NCBI GenBank assembly: GCA_025059415.1
Contig: JANXDQ010000009.1
Coordinates: 1 to 28,139, forward strand
Length of the DNA: 28,139 nucleotides
Direction of reading: 5' to 3'
DNA from: Aigarchaeota archaeon
GTDB taxonomy: Archaea > Thermoproteota > Nitrososphaeria_A > Caldarchaeales > Wolframiiraptoraceae
Made by a program: the position numbers and the translations under genes. Of this stretch, positions 1-7,623 are shown piece after piece (position 1 is the stretch's first letter; each line of letters opens with the position of its first letter). Below the pieces are notes generated by a model. That model did not search any database. It saw nothing but the letters and a program-made list of their open reading frames with translations, and was not told the DNA's origin.

Positions 1-1838
1 GGCTCAAAGATCGCGACGTGTTGGAAGATGTAGAATGTGAGGTGGTTTGGGACGAGTTCCTTTGCCGAGATCCTCATGTCGACTGGATACCAGTAGAGGA
101 ATTCGTCCCGCATCTGTCTTAGAACCCCCTCCTCTATCCCAGTTTGAGATGCGATCTTACTTGCGTCACCTATTCCGAGGTAGATGTAGTTGAAGACGTC
201 GATGTTCAGTTGATCGGGCTTAACGATTCCCAGGTTCATGTATTTGCTTATGGTGTAGAGGGCCGGGTATATTGTAGAGTCGCTCAATGTCTCAATTATC
301 CATTCGGGATCCCATGGAATTTTCGTCCCAAGCCCAGTCTTCCTCGCGCAAGCCCAATCCCTCAGCCAATCGACGACATTTAGGAACCATCTACGTGCCT
401 CCTCGGGATATATGTCCATCTTCGCCACGTGTTCCCTGACCTCCGCCTTCCACCTCTGGTCAGAGTACTTGAGGAACCACTGATTCTCCACAATCTTCAC
501 TATGTTCTCGGTTCCACACTTACATACCACCTTCTCGGGGAGCTCCCACATGACGCCGCCGAGCCCGAGCTCGATCAACCTCTTTTTAACGAGCTCCCTC
601 GCCTCTGAGACCGTTTTGCCGGCATATTCGCCGCAATTCTCCTTTAAAACCCCCCCATGGAATTCCTTCGAGTATACGGTCTTAGTCGCCTCCTCGAGTC
701 TCGGATCGGTGTCGGAGGTTATTCTAAGCCGCTCGACTTCCTCGACCGCCGGATGCTCTCCATAACCCGGAACCCTGATTATCGAGATGGGCTTAATGGA
801 TTCCACGACCTCCCTTAATCCATATTTCCTGACCCTTTCTTGATCGTTCTTGAGCGCGATTATTCCGGCGTAATCGTAGGGCGCATGGGCGGGAACGCTA
901 TAAACAACCCCCGAACCGAAATTCGGATCGACGAGGTCTGCCGGAAGTATTGGGACCCGTTTCCCAGTTAATGGAGTTTCTACAAATTTCCCAATAAGTT
1001 CGTCGGCGGGCACCTTCTTCAATACATCTACTTTTCCTACCTGATTTTCCAGCTTGTAGGCCGCCCTTTCCGATACTATGAGCTTCCCCCCATCAACCTG
1101 TATCAGTAAATACTCGTGGCTCGGGTTCACCCATAGGTTCGTGACCCCGAATATCGTTTCGGGTCTAAGGGTCGCGGCTGCGAGATACGCGTCGCCGAAC
1201 TTGAAATATACTAGAGTGTATTCTTCTGGGGATATCCCTTCGCCCGTTAACCTGTCGTGGTCTCCGGTCGGGCTTCCACAATGTGGACACCAGACCACCG
1301 GGTGTCTTCCCTTCGTGATGTAACCCCTGTTTCTGAGGGTGATGTATTGCCACTCAATGAACTTACTGTAATATGGATGTAGATCGGTGGTGTGGAATTC
1401 CCTCCTCCAGTCTATGGAGAAGCCCATGGCCTTAATGGTTTCGCGGTTTTCTTCCGTATAATACCTCGTCACAAACACCGGGTCCATGAATTTCTCCAAA
1501 ATCTCTTCGGGAACCCCATCGATCTCGACGAGCATTTTTCTGACCGACTGATCGCCCCTCTTCAGTCTCTCGGAAGTCCCGGCCACGGCTTCGCCCGTCC
1601 AATGCCAGGCCCATGGGAAGAGCACGTTATAGCCCCGCATCCTCATAAACCTAGCATAAGCATCTCCCCTAGTGTATGTGAATCCATGGCCCACGTGGAG
1701 TGGAGCGTTCTGATAGGAATATGGGACGCAGATGAAGAATTTTGGTACACCGGGCTTCGGGTCGGCCTCGAATATCCCGGCCTCCATCCACTTGTTTATC
1801 CATTTTTCCTCGTATGCCAAGACGGATCTCGGCTTCAT
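1..1838 (-). CDS. leuS: Leucyl-tRNA synthetase, archaeal/eukaryotic type (3' part cut off by window edge)
   Basis: Charges tRNA-Leu with leucine in the cytosol. I translated the minus strand directly: about 612 residues are open from ATG at 1838 to the window edge. The class I signature HVGH lies at residues 48-51 in a PYSYQNAPLHVGHGF context, followed by FPWAWHWTG, which is typical of archaeal LeuRS. A CP1 editing domain fills the middle, and the catalytic-domain stretch DWLRDWACARKTGLGTK with WDPEWIIETLSDS is close to the end. The KMSKS loop and C-terminal domains lie outside the window. A GGTGG ribosome site precedes the ATG by about 7 bases, and a box A-like CTTAAATAT lies at 1865-1873 on the minus strand. 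The gene diverges from the tRNA-Arg gene. Identification is firm from motifs; only the truncation limits it. Confidence 0.96.
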   Translation of the reverse strand, partial: MKPRSVLAYEEKWINKWMEAGIFEADPKPGVPKFFICVPYSYQNAPLHVGHGFTYTRGDAYARFMRMRGYNVLFPWAWHWTGEAVAGTSERLKRGDQSVRKMLVEIDGVPEEILEKFMDPVFVTRYYTEENRETIKAMGFSIDWRREFHTTDLHPYYSKFIEWQYITLRNRGYITKGRHPVVWCPHCGSPTGDHDRLTGEGISPEEYTLVYFKFGDAYLAAATLRPETIFGVTNLWVNPSHEYLLIQVDGGKLIVSERAAYKLENQVGKVDVLKKVPADELIGKFVETPLTGKRVPILPADLVDPNFGSGVVYSVPAHAPYDYAGIIALKNDQERVRKYGLREVVESIKPISIIRVPGYGEHPAVEEVERLRITSDTDPRLEEATKTVYSKEFHGGVLKENCGEYAGKTVSEARELVKKRLIELGLGGVMWELPEKVVCKCGTENIVKIVENQWFLKYSDQRWKAEVREHVAKMDIYPEEARRWFLNVVDWLRDWACARKTGLGTKIPWDPEWIIETLSDSTIYPALYTISKYMNLGIVKPDQLNIDVFNYIYLGIGDASKIASQTGIEEGVLRQMRDEFLYWYPVDMRISAKELVPNHLTFYIFQHVAIFE

Positions 1839-1885
1839 GATTGGTCCACCTTCAATGATCACCCATATTTAAGCAAACGATAACC

Positions 1886-1891
1886 TATAAA
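1886..1891 (+). promoter_or_regulatory. Box A (TATA box) of the tRNA-Arg gene
   Basis: TATAAA sits 24-29 bases upstream of the mature tRNA 5' end, the usual archaeal box A distance, within an otherwise short leuS-tRNA divergent spacer. Confidence 0.6.
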
Positions 1892-1914
1892 CCCAGCTCG
1901 GGGGTGTAAATTCC

Positions 1915-2002
<88 letters not shown>

Positions 2003-2059
2003 TAATTTTCTCCCGAAAATCTGGCAAAGATTATTTAGAAAATGTCTTGGGATAACGCT

Positions 2060-2326
2060 TCATCCTTCCTGTTGTAGCGAGAGTAGGGCGTTTGCTCTAT
2101 GGTAGAGTATGCGGATCCTCATTTGGAGGTTTTCGATCCTTATTTTGAGTGCCTCTGGGAAATCTTGAGTTGGGATGCTCTTGGACTCCTCCATGAGGTC
2201 TTCGAGAATTCTCCTCGCAAGCTCGATTCTCGCCTCCTTATTGAGCATATTCTCACAGAACCTCAGATCCTTTTCAAGCTCGGCGATCCTCTCCTCGAGC
2301 ACGGCCTCCTCATTCAAGTCATTCAC
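2060..2326 (-). CDS. Small coiled-coil protein of unknown function
   Basis: An 88-residue highly charged protein that I do not recognise. Almost the whole chain is predicted helical, with heptad-like spacing of leucine and isoleucine among glutamate, arginine and lysine (for example ERIAELEKDLRF and LKIRIENLQMRIRIL), which suggests a dimerising coiled coil. It has no cysteines of note beyond one near residue 24, no signal peptide and no membrane segment. The start is GTG at 2326, with no clear ribosome site, so the mRNA may be leaderless. It is divergent from the phosphopantetheine adenylyltransferase gene, and its 3' end faces the tRNA-Arg gene 57 bases away. Strand choice rests on its regular amphipathic composition; the overlapping plus-strand frame is less protein-like. 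No function should be assigned. Confidence 0.6.
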   Translation of the reverse strand: MNDLNEEAVLEERIAELEKDLRFCENMLNKEARIELARRILEDLMEESKSIPTQDFPEALKIRIENLQMRIRILYHRANALLSLQQEG

Positions 2327-2451
2327 ATATGATCTAAGAATCCATGGATAATATTAATCTTAAATGCCGTAGAATGCCATGATAAAAATGCTAATTACTC
2401 CAAGAAGCACCCTTTTTAGGAACATGGTGTGGAGACCGGGAGGTGCTTTGG

Positions 2452-3162
2452 ATGAAGGACTATAAGATGAATCCTCTTTGGAACGTCCTCGTGGAGGTCG
2501 TTAAGGGGTTGCCAAAATATGAGGAACACAAAGCGCACGTGAGGGACGAGATCCTCATCAATAAGCCTGATATAACCGCTCAAGAACTCTCAGAGGCTAT
2601 TTCAATCCCGCTCGGGGAGGCTATGGTGATCTTAGAGGAATTGAGGATTTCTCATGACGAGGTCGGGGAAGAATTGTTGAAGGGGCTTCCCAAGCCGAAA
2701 TACAGGCTAGTGGCTTTAGGAGGAACCTTTAGCAAGCTACATTACGGCCACTTGATGCTCTTATTAACCGGGATTAGAAGTGGGGAAAAGATAATCATAG
2801 GCGTTACCACCGACGATTTCGCCAAGAAGCTGGGAAAACGCTATGAGGTCCCGCCCTACGAGATGAGGGTCAGGAAGCTAGTGGAGGAGCTTGTTAAAAG
2901 GGAGTGGATGGATAAATGCGTCATAACGCCCATCGAGGACCCTTATGGCGTGACCATCGAGAAGCCGGAGATCGAGGTCTTAGTAACGAGCCCCTATACC
3001 TATTTCAGGGGATCCGAGATAAATAGGATCCGCCGTGAAAGGGGGATGAAGCCCCTCGAGATAATAGTCTGTCCACTTGTTGTGGCCGAGGATGGCAAAC
3101 CAATCTCTAGCACAAGGATATTTTTAGGAGAGGTCACGGAGACCGGCAGGATCGCGCGGTGA
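2452..3162 (+). CDS. coaD: Phosphopantetheine adenylyltransferase (archaeal type) with N-terminal winged-helix extension
   Basis: Likely transfers AMP from ATP to 4'-phosphopantetheine, the penultimate step of coenzyme A synthesis. The nucleotidyltransferase signature GGTFSKLHYGH is at residues 90-100 of 236, and the matching C-terminal ISSTRI motif is near residue 220. Archaeal enzymes of this family are usually about 150-160 residues. Here the first 80 residues are extra and look like a winged helix (VRDEILINKPDITAQELSEA from residue 30, then a recognition-helix-like EAMVILEEL). ATG 2452 is preferred because GGGAGGTG (2438-2445) sits six bases upstream; a GTG at 2443 within that ribosome site is the alternative. 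A box A-like TTTTTAGG lies near 2411-2418. Fusion of a DNA-binding-like domain to the enzyme is unusual. The enzymatic call is firm, the exact substrate somewhat less so. Confidence 0.85.
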   Translation: MKDYKMNPLWNVLVEVVKGLPKYEEHKAHVRDEILINKPDITAQELSEAISIPLGEAMVILEELRISHDEVGEELLKGLPKPKYRLVALGGTFSKLHYGHLMLLLTGIRSGEKIIIGVTTDDFAKKLGKRYEVPPYEMRVRKLVEELVKREWMDKCVITPIEDPYGVTIEKPEIEVLVTSPYTYFRGSEINRIRRERGMKPLEIIVCPLVVAEDGKPISSTRIFLGEVTETGRIAR

Positions 3163-3169
3163 TAGCCAA

Positions 3170-4108
3170 CTACAGGCCGCCCAAAAGGAATAATATAATA
3201 AACATCACGGCGCCGGTTACGAGGGCATATTTAATAGAGGTCCCGTAGAGGCGCTTAAACCCAATAGTATTGTATAAAATCATTCCTATTGTTGAGAGCA
3301 TGGATGAGATGCTCAAGACATATTCTTCAAAGGCTATCATCGGCGTCAGCCTAACCGAGGATCTATACAGCAGCGTCTCGTATTCGAGCCTGCTCCAGTT
3401 GCCTCTCGACAGATCTAGCCTCTCCAGATAAACCTCAGAACCTCCATAGATGTATTTGACGCTACTTATATTCATGTAAGTCACAGTTCCTTGAAGGGCT
3501 TCATCCAGACTCTTTCCACTTAAAAGATTCCAATCAGGGGTCGTCATATTTGGATACATCCTAAAGGCCTCAACGTATCCAGCCTTAATTACGTTAGAGG
3601 TTATCGTTACTAGCCCTTCCGGAGTCATCCCGCTCACAGAGGCATCATAGAAGGTTACATTTTGCATGCCGACATCAACCACTGCGAAGGAGGCTTTTGG
3701 AACACTCACCATGAACGGTATCTGGAACAAAGTGAATACAATAACTATTATGAAGGAGTGGAAGATGAGTGTTAGGAGGGCTATGATTCTCCACTCAAAT
3801 CCGCGTAAAAATGCCATTAGAGAAGCTATCATCAATACTATGAATAGCATTATACATGTCCGAATGGCCATGGAAGATAGGACTGTGTCAAATGTAGGTG
3901 CTTCAAGTGGGATGTCCTCAAATCCCCTGAGCATGAAATGCATCTCTATCTTATTTTCAACGATGTACAAAGCGGTGTAGGTTAGGAGAAGTACCGCAAT
4001 TATGAATATAATTATCCCCCTAATGAGCCTGAACCATTTAACATCTACTCCCGATAAGATCCTGATAAGTTCGCGAACCCGAATTTTCTCCCTTAGACTC
4101 ACGGCCAA
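3170..4108 (-). CDS. Polytopic membrane protein with large N-glycosylation-rich outer domain, unknown function
   Basis: A 312-residue protein I cannot assign to a family. Hydrophobic segments lie near residues 29-50, 82-101, 107-131, 262-282 and 291-311, so about five membrane spans are expected. Between spans three and four is a soluble region of about 130 residues with four N-x-S/T sequons (N150, N187, N213, N237), consistent with an extracellular, N-glycosylated domain. The basic N-terminus (REKIRVRELIR) suggests it starts inside the cell. The start is TTG 4108 with GGAG about 11 bases upstream; GTG 4102 is also possible. It is the last gene of a three-gene minus-strand set (gap 36 bases) headed by a membrane-anchored wHTH protein. 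Its stop is 7 bases from that of the converging coaD gene. Confidence 0.75.
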   Translation of the reverse strand: MAVSLREKIRVRELIRILSGVDVKWFRLIRGIIIFIIAVLLLTYTALYIVENKIEMHFMLRGFEDIPLEAPTFDTVLSSMAIRTCIMLFIVLMIASLMAFLRGFEWRIIALLTLIFHSFIIVIVFTLFQIPFMVSVPKASFAVVDVGMQNVTFYDASVSGMTPEGLVTITSNVIKAGYVEAFRMYPNMTTPDWNLLSGKSLDEALQGTVTYMNISSVKYIYGGSEVYLERLDLSRGNWSRLEYETLLYRSSVRLTPMIAFEEYVLSISSMLSTIGMILYNTIGFKRLYGTSIKYALVTGAVMFIILFLLGGL

Positions 4109-4144
4109 GTCAAGTCGTTCTCCAAACTACTTATTCTTATCTCT

Positions 4145-4474
4145 TTACATCCTCCTTAACCTAAAAATTAGGAAAACGGCGGCCGCCATAATCATTGAGA
4201 GGAAGATGTTTGCGGTCGTTGATAAGATCCCGCCCAGATCTTCACCTCGCTCCACCTCCGTTGTTTCAGGTGGTTTAAAAACGCGTTCGGGCATCGGGGC
4301 GGTTATATTCGCCTTCAATGCGGTCATGTTTCCTTCAGGGACTTCCTCTAATTGATTTTCTATCACCGCCCTCAAAACACCTACTTTTTGAGAGGTAAAG
4401 GTGTTTATTGTTATATTTAGAGCGAGGGCTAGGATTATGGCCGCAGCGATCCAGGGAATTAGCCCCCATTTCAC
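4145..4474 (-). CDS. Small bitopic surface protein, unknown function
   Basis: A 109-residue protein with a hydrophobic N-terminal segment (about residues 5-22, a signal anchor or signal peptide), a polar outer region of about 60 residues containing sequons at N49 and N56, and a C-terminal span (about 84-105) ending in a basic RLRRM stop-transfer tail. That arrangement is typical of archaeal envelope proteins exposed outside with a C-terminal anchor. The start is GTG 4474 with a purine-rich GGACGGAG just upstream. It sits between the wHTH gene (gap 46) and the five-span membrane protein gene (gap 36), probably in one transcript. No family is recognised. Confidence 0.65.
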   Translation of the reverse strand: MKWGLIPWIAAAIILALALNITINTFTSQKVGVLRAVIENQLEEVPEGNMTALKANITAPMPERVFKPPETTEVERGEDLGGILSTTANIFLSMIMAAAVFLIFRLRRM

Positions 4475-4520
4475 GACTCCGTCCCCTCCCCGTACTAAAT
4501 AAAACTAAAGTTTAGAACGC

Positions 4521-4946
4521 TCACCAAAGTTCGTGCCTCCAGAGCCTAATTGCCTCATACCAAAGGAATATGGAAGCTAAGCACCCGATGGCTAATACGT
4601 TGGGGTCGAGCATTGGGAAGCTCTGCCAGATATAGAGTAGGAGGAAGCTCGTGAAGAACACGGCGTAGAACAAAAATCGGGGAACCAGCTTGCCCCCAAT
4701 TATCACGAACATCTTTAAAACTCCGACATCCACTTTCTCCGAGACCCTATATCGCCCCACTTCGTCCCTCGAAATCAGCCCCATTTCCCGGAGTTTTTCC
4801 AGGTGGTGATGGGCGACGCTTGGGCTCGAGAATCCGAGGGCTCTTTGAAGTTCCCTGACACCGATCGCGTCGCGTTTCCTGATCATATACAGGTATGCCT
4901 GCAGGGTCTTCCCACGTAGGTTGTAAAGTTCCTCCCGGCCGCTCAA
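4521..4946 (-). CDS. Membrane-anchored winged helix-turn-helix protein
   Basis: A 141-residue protein. Residues 9-70 form an ArsR/MarR-like winged helix: GVRELQRALGFS is helix 2 and the turn, SPSVAHHHLEKLREMGLI is the recognition helix and wing entry, and the wing strand is GRYRVSE. Two hydrophobic spans follow (about 91-109 and 116-134) with a short cytoplasmic-type tail. Such wHTH plus two-span proteins occur in archaea and are thought to be membrane-tethered regulators. It heads a run of three minus-strand genes encoding membrane proteins, so an autoregulated surface operon is plausible (inference). The start is TTG 4946; a CCTTTAAGG box A-like element lies around 4982-4990. The target DNA is unknown. 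Confidence 0.8.
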   Translation of the reverse strand: MSGREELYNLRGKTLQAYLYMIRKRDAIGVRELQRALGFSSPSVAHHHLEKLREMGLISRDEVGRYRVSEKVDVGVLKMFVIIGGKLVPRFLFYAVFFTSFLLLYIWQSFPMLDPNVLAIGCLASIFLWYEAIRLWRHELW

Positions 4947-5027
4947 CTCTCAACAACCAAGAGATAACAACTCAAATCTTAGCCTTAAAGGTAGCATTTA
5001 TTTTACTCAAATACTAAGGGGGCTTTC

Positions 5028-5270
5028 GTGGACATGAGGCTGGCGGTAATAGTTGGGATATTAATAATACTGTCCTCCACGGTTTTCGCGGCCTTTTACA
5101 CCCTCTGGTTCTTCGACCTCCTCCCACTGGATCCGGAGCTCGCGGTCAAGATACCCGTATTGGCAATAGTCCTGGCGCTATGTTTCATAGCTGCCTGGGT
5201 CGGATACGTCATGGCGACCGCCCCTCCCAGACCTAAGCTGGGGCGCCTATCGCCAAGAGAAAATCGATGA
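5028..5270 (+). CDS. Small two-span membrane protein, unknown function
   Basis: An 80-residue protein with two hydrophobic helices (about residues 5-28 and 43-66) joined by a short acidic-proline loop (DLLPLDPELAV) and a basic, proline-rich tail (PPRPKLGRLSPRENR). Both ends are probably cytoplasmic. Starts at GTG 5028 or ATG 5034; AAGGGGG lies just upstream and an ATTTATTTTA box A-like element lies about 30 bases before, so a leaderless or short-leader mRNA is likely. It diverges from the wHTH gene. Its last 38 bases overlap the 3' end of the converging glycosyltransferase gene. It is hypothetical, but start signals and composition look genuine. Confidence 0.6.
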   Translation: MDMRLAVIVGILIILSSTVFAAFYTLWFFDLLPLDPELAVKIPVLAIVLALCFIAAWVGYVMATAPPRPKLGRLSPRENR

Positions 5271-6546
5271 ACCACGTGGGCTTAACTGGGAAATATAGGA
5301 AGAACCACGCTATCTGGGCTAACGTCAATCCATAAAGTATGAATTCGGCCGTCTTATCGCCTATGAGTATTCTCGGCAACCCCACGGCGACCATGGGAAC
5401 AGTCATGTAGAAATAAAATGAATAAACCCATCTGTGAAATAGGTATGCCAATGGGAAATAGATGAAGTAGTTCATCAAGAACCACGACAAGATGAATAGC
5501 TCCATTCGGGGGAACTCGCCATTACGTAGTTTCATGTAAGCAAGGTACATGTAGAAGGCCACGACGATCCAGGTCATCCACCAGAGAGGTGTCTGCATGC
5601 CGTAGTAGGCTATCGGGTGATATTCCTTTCCATCCGCCGTCATTCTAGGAGGAACAACGTAGTATGGTACTTTCGGAAACTGGATGATCGGGTTGGCCCA
5701 ACTCAGTGGCATATCGACAACATCCCCGGAAGAAAAGGTAAGAGATGAATGATAATTCAGTATATAGTCTATGTGCTCGAAAGGCGTACTAAATGCCCCA
5801 TAACCATAATCATAAACCGCTAACCCCGCAACCATCGTGGCAACGGCGACGAATCCCGTCAACTCAAGTATCCGGACCCACCTCTTTAAAGCGAGCCTCA
5901 AGTCCTCTACGTCGTAGAGGCTTTCAAAGAGGGTGTAGAGTAGGAGTCCCGCCATCACGAAGGGGGCGGAAGTCTTTGAAAGCGAGGCGAGTCCAAGGCT
6001 GATTCCAGAGAGAATCCACTTTTTCCTGAGCAGGAGCAATGCGCCGAGGAGTGAGAACATCAGGGCGGGCGCGTCAAGTATGGCCATCGAGCTTATATTA
6101 AATGAGGTGATGTCGAATCCGAAAAGAAGTGAGGCAATTATGGAAATCTTCTTACTATTTGTCAACTCGTATGCGATTAATCCGACGAGATAGACGGATG
6201 CGGCGCCGCTGAGCGTTATAATCGTCCTCCACCCGTGCGGGTTGTCGCCGAAGATCAGCACCCCGAGCATCATCAGCGCCTTCGAGAGGGGCGGGTGCTC
6301 GTTATTTGCGGCCTCTCCCCTGAGCATCTTCCTCACGGCGGGGATATAATGTGCTTCATCGAAGATGAAGCCGCACCTGCCGCCATCAATCGGGGGATTC
6401 GTGCACGCTGCTGGCGGAAGCTCTGGCCATGGATAAGGTATTATCAACAACTTCAAGACTACTATGACTAGCGTTATTACGGCGAGCCAGAATCTCAGGC
6501 TCCTAAACATCTCCGATCTAAGAACTGAATCTAACTTCCGGAGCAA
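5233..6546 (-). CDS. GT39/PMT-like dolichyl-phosphate-mannose protein mannosyltransferase homologue
   Basis: A 437-residue polytopic membrane protein of the PMT (GT39) type, which transfers a sugar from a lipid-phosphate donor at the outer face of the membrane. After the first span (about 18-37) the first outer loop carries the acidic catalytic pair D63-E64 in FDEAHYIPAVRKM and the conserved EHPPLSK (83-89), both PMT hallmarks. About ten hydrophobic helices follow. The acceptor, a protein or another glycan, is not visible. The start is TTG 6546 inside the preceding gene's 3' end; ATG 6510, preceded directly by CGGAG, would remove the 29-base overlap and is a good alternative. It follows another glycosyltransferase and elp3 on the same strand, and converges on the small membrane protein at 5028. 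Confidence 0.85.
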   Translation of the reverse strand: MLRKLDSVLRSEMFRSLRFWLAVITLVIVVLKLLIIPYPWPELPPAACTNPPIDGGRCGFIFDEAHYIPAVRKMLRGEAANNEHPPLSKALMMLGVLIFGDNPHGWRTIITLSGAASVYLVGLIAYELTNSKKISIIASLLFGFDITSFNISSMAILDAPALMFSLLGALLLLRKKWILSGISLGLASLSKTSAPFVMAGLLLYTLFESLYDVEDLRLALKRWVRILELTGFVAVATMVAGLAVYDYGYGAFSTPFEHIDYILNYHSSLTFSSGDVVDMPLSWANPIIQFPKVPYYVVPPRMTADGKEYHPIAYYGMQTPLWWMTWIVVAFYMYLAYMKLRNGEFPRMELFILSWFLMNYFIYFPLAYLFHRWVYSFYFYMTVPMVAVGLPRILIGDKTAEFILYGLTLAQIAWFFLYFPVKPTWFIDFLLAIGAPA

Positions 6547-7615
6547 CCTCCATCACCCTCTTAGATCCATAATAGACCTCCAGTAACATTATGAAGAGGA
6601 GGACGGCCCTCATTATGGCGAAGTTTTGGGGAATTGAGCCGAATTTAACGGGATCGGAGACCTGGAACCACGTCAATATGATCGCGGCATTCGAGAAATC
6701 GAATAAATAATATGAGTAGGGGATCCTGCCCATGATCGCTAGCAATGGGAGGAGCCAAATTGCCATCTGCGGTGTAAAGATATAGCTGGTCAGCAAGAAA
6801 ACAGATAGCACCATAAAGCTTTCAACATAAATATCTCTGCTATCACACAAGTAAACTTTTAGGAGGCCATAACAGAGGAGGAATGCGCTGAAGATCTTTG
6901 CAGTATCCCATGAGGCCTCGTTTGGGAAAAGTGCTATAAACCACGCGTTTTCCAAGCCCCACCTTACAAGATAAAGATAAGTCTCGTCTATGAATTTCGG
7001 GTTAAGCGCCCATATAACCAAATTCACCGCGGTTAAGAATCCTAGGGAAATGACGGCATACATTATCCTAGATCTCCGATCTTTAATCCTCAGTAGGAAG
7101 AATGGTAAGAGGATTAGGTTCACGAGTTTTGCCAACGCTGTGAGGGAGAAGAAGATGGCCGAGAGGAAGTAGCGGTTCTTGGTGAAGAAGTATATCGATG
7201 ATATTAGTAGTGCAGCGAATATTACGTCGAAGTTATAGACCATGAAGAGTATCATGGATGGGCTCAATGCGAGGAATATTACTAGGAATTCCAGCCCTAC
7301 ACCCCTTTCAGAAGCAATTCTCGAGGTCGCCTCGATTAGTATGAGATAGAAAATAAGGATTAAAATGGAAAAAATGGTGTAATAGTTTATGAGGTCTTCT
7401 GCAAAGGCCGAGATATACGTGACGAGCCCCGATAATGGGGGATACTCAAATCCAAAATCAAAATATGGGATCCTCGATCTTAATTCGAGGAGCCTATACC
7501 AAAAGGATACTATGTCAGAGTATAGAGCGCCCTGTAGCGATGGATTATGGATGAGGTAGGAAAAGAGGAAGGCGCCGAGTCCAGTTGAGTAAATCAGCTT
7601 CCTATCGATCTTCAT
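6518..7615 (-). CDS. Polytopic GT-C glycosyltransferase (GT87/mannosyltransferase-like)
   Basis: A 365-residue membrane protein with about ten hydrophobic helices. Its first outer loop has an acidic residue in YSDIVSFW (residues 32-39) and FEYPPLSG (56-63), a pattern shared by GT-C enzymes of the GT87 and PIG-M-like groups that use polyprenyl-phosphate sugars. It probably adds a mannose-like sugar to a glycolipid or glycan. The start ATG 7615 follows GGTGATTAA, and the gap to the elp3 stop is only 8 bases, so translation is probably coupled to elp3. Its end overlaps the start of the PMT-like gene, which suggests a two-enzyme glycan step. Family level is moderately sure; substrate unknown. Confidence 0.7.
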   Translation of the reverse strand: MKIDRKLIYSTGLGAFLFSYLIHNPSLQGALYSDIVSFWYRLLELRSRIPYFDFGFEYPPLSGLVTYISAFAEDLINYYTIFSILILIFYLILIEATSRIASERGVGLEFLVIFLALSPSMILFMVYNFDVIFAALLISSIYFFTKNRYFLSAIFFSLTALAKLVNLILLPFFLLRIKDRRSRIMYAVISLGFLTAVNLVIWALNPKFIDETYLYLVRWGLENAWFIALFPNEASWDTAKIFSAFLLCYGLLKVYLCDSRDIYVESFMVLSVFLLTSYIFTPQMAIWLLPLLAIMGRIPYSYYLFDFSNAAIILTWFQVSDPVKFGSIPQNFAIMRAVLLFIMLLEVYYGSKRVMEVAPEVRFSS

Positions 7616-7623
7616 TTAATCAC

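Noticed and set aside
1392..1883. A 163-codon plus-strand frame
   Set aside because: It is antisense to the clear leuS coding sequence (HVGH and other motifs on the minus strand) and runs into the leuS promoter.
2099..2332. A 77-codon plus-strand frame overlapping the coiled-coil gene
   Set aside because: The minus-strand frame has a regular charged helical pattern; this one does not. Certainty is moderate.
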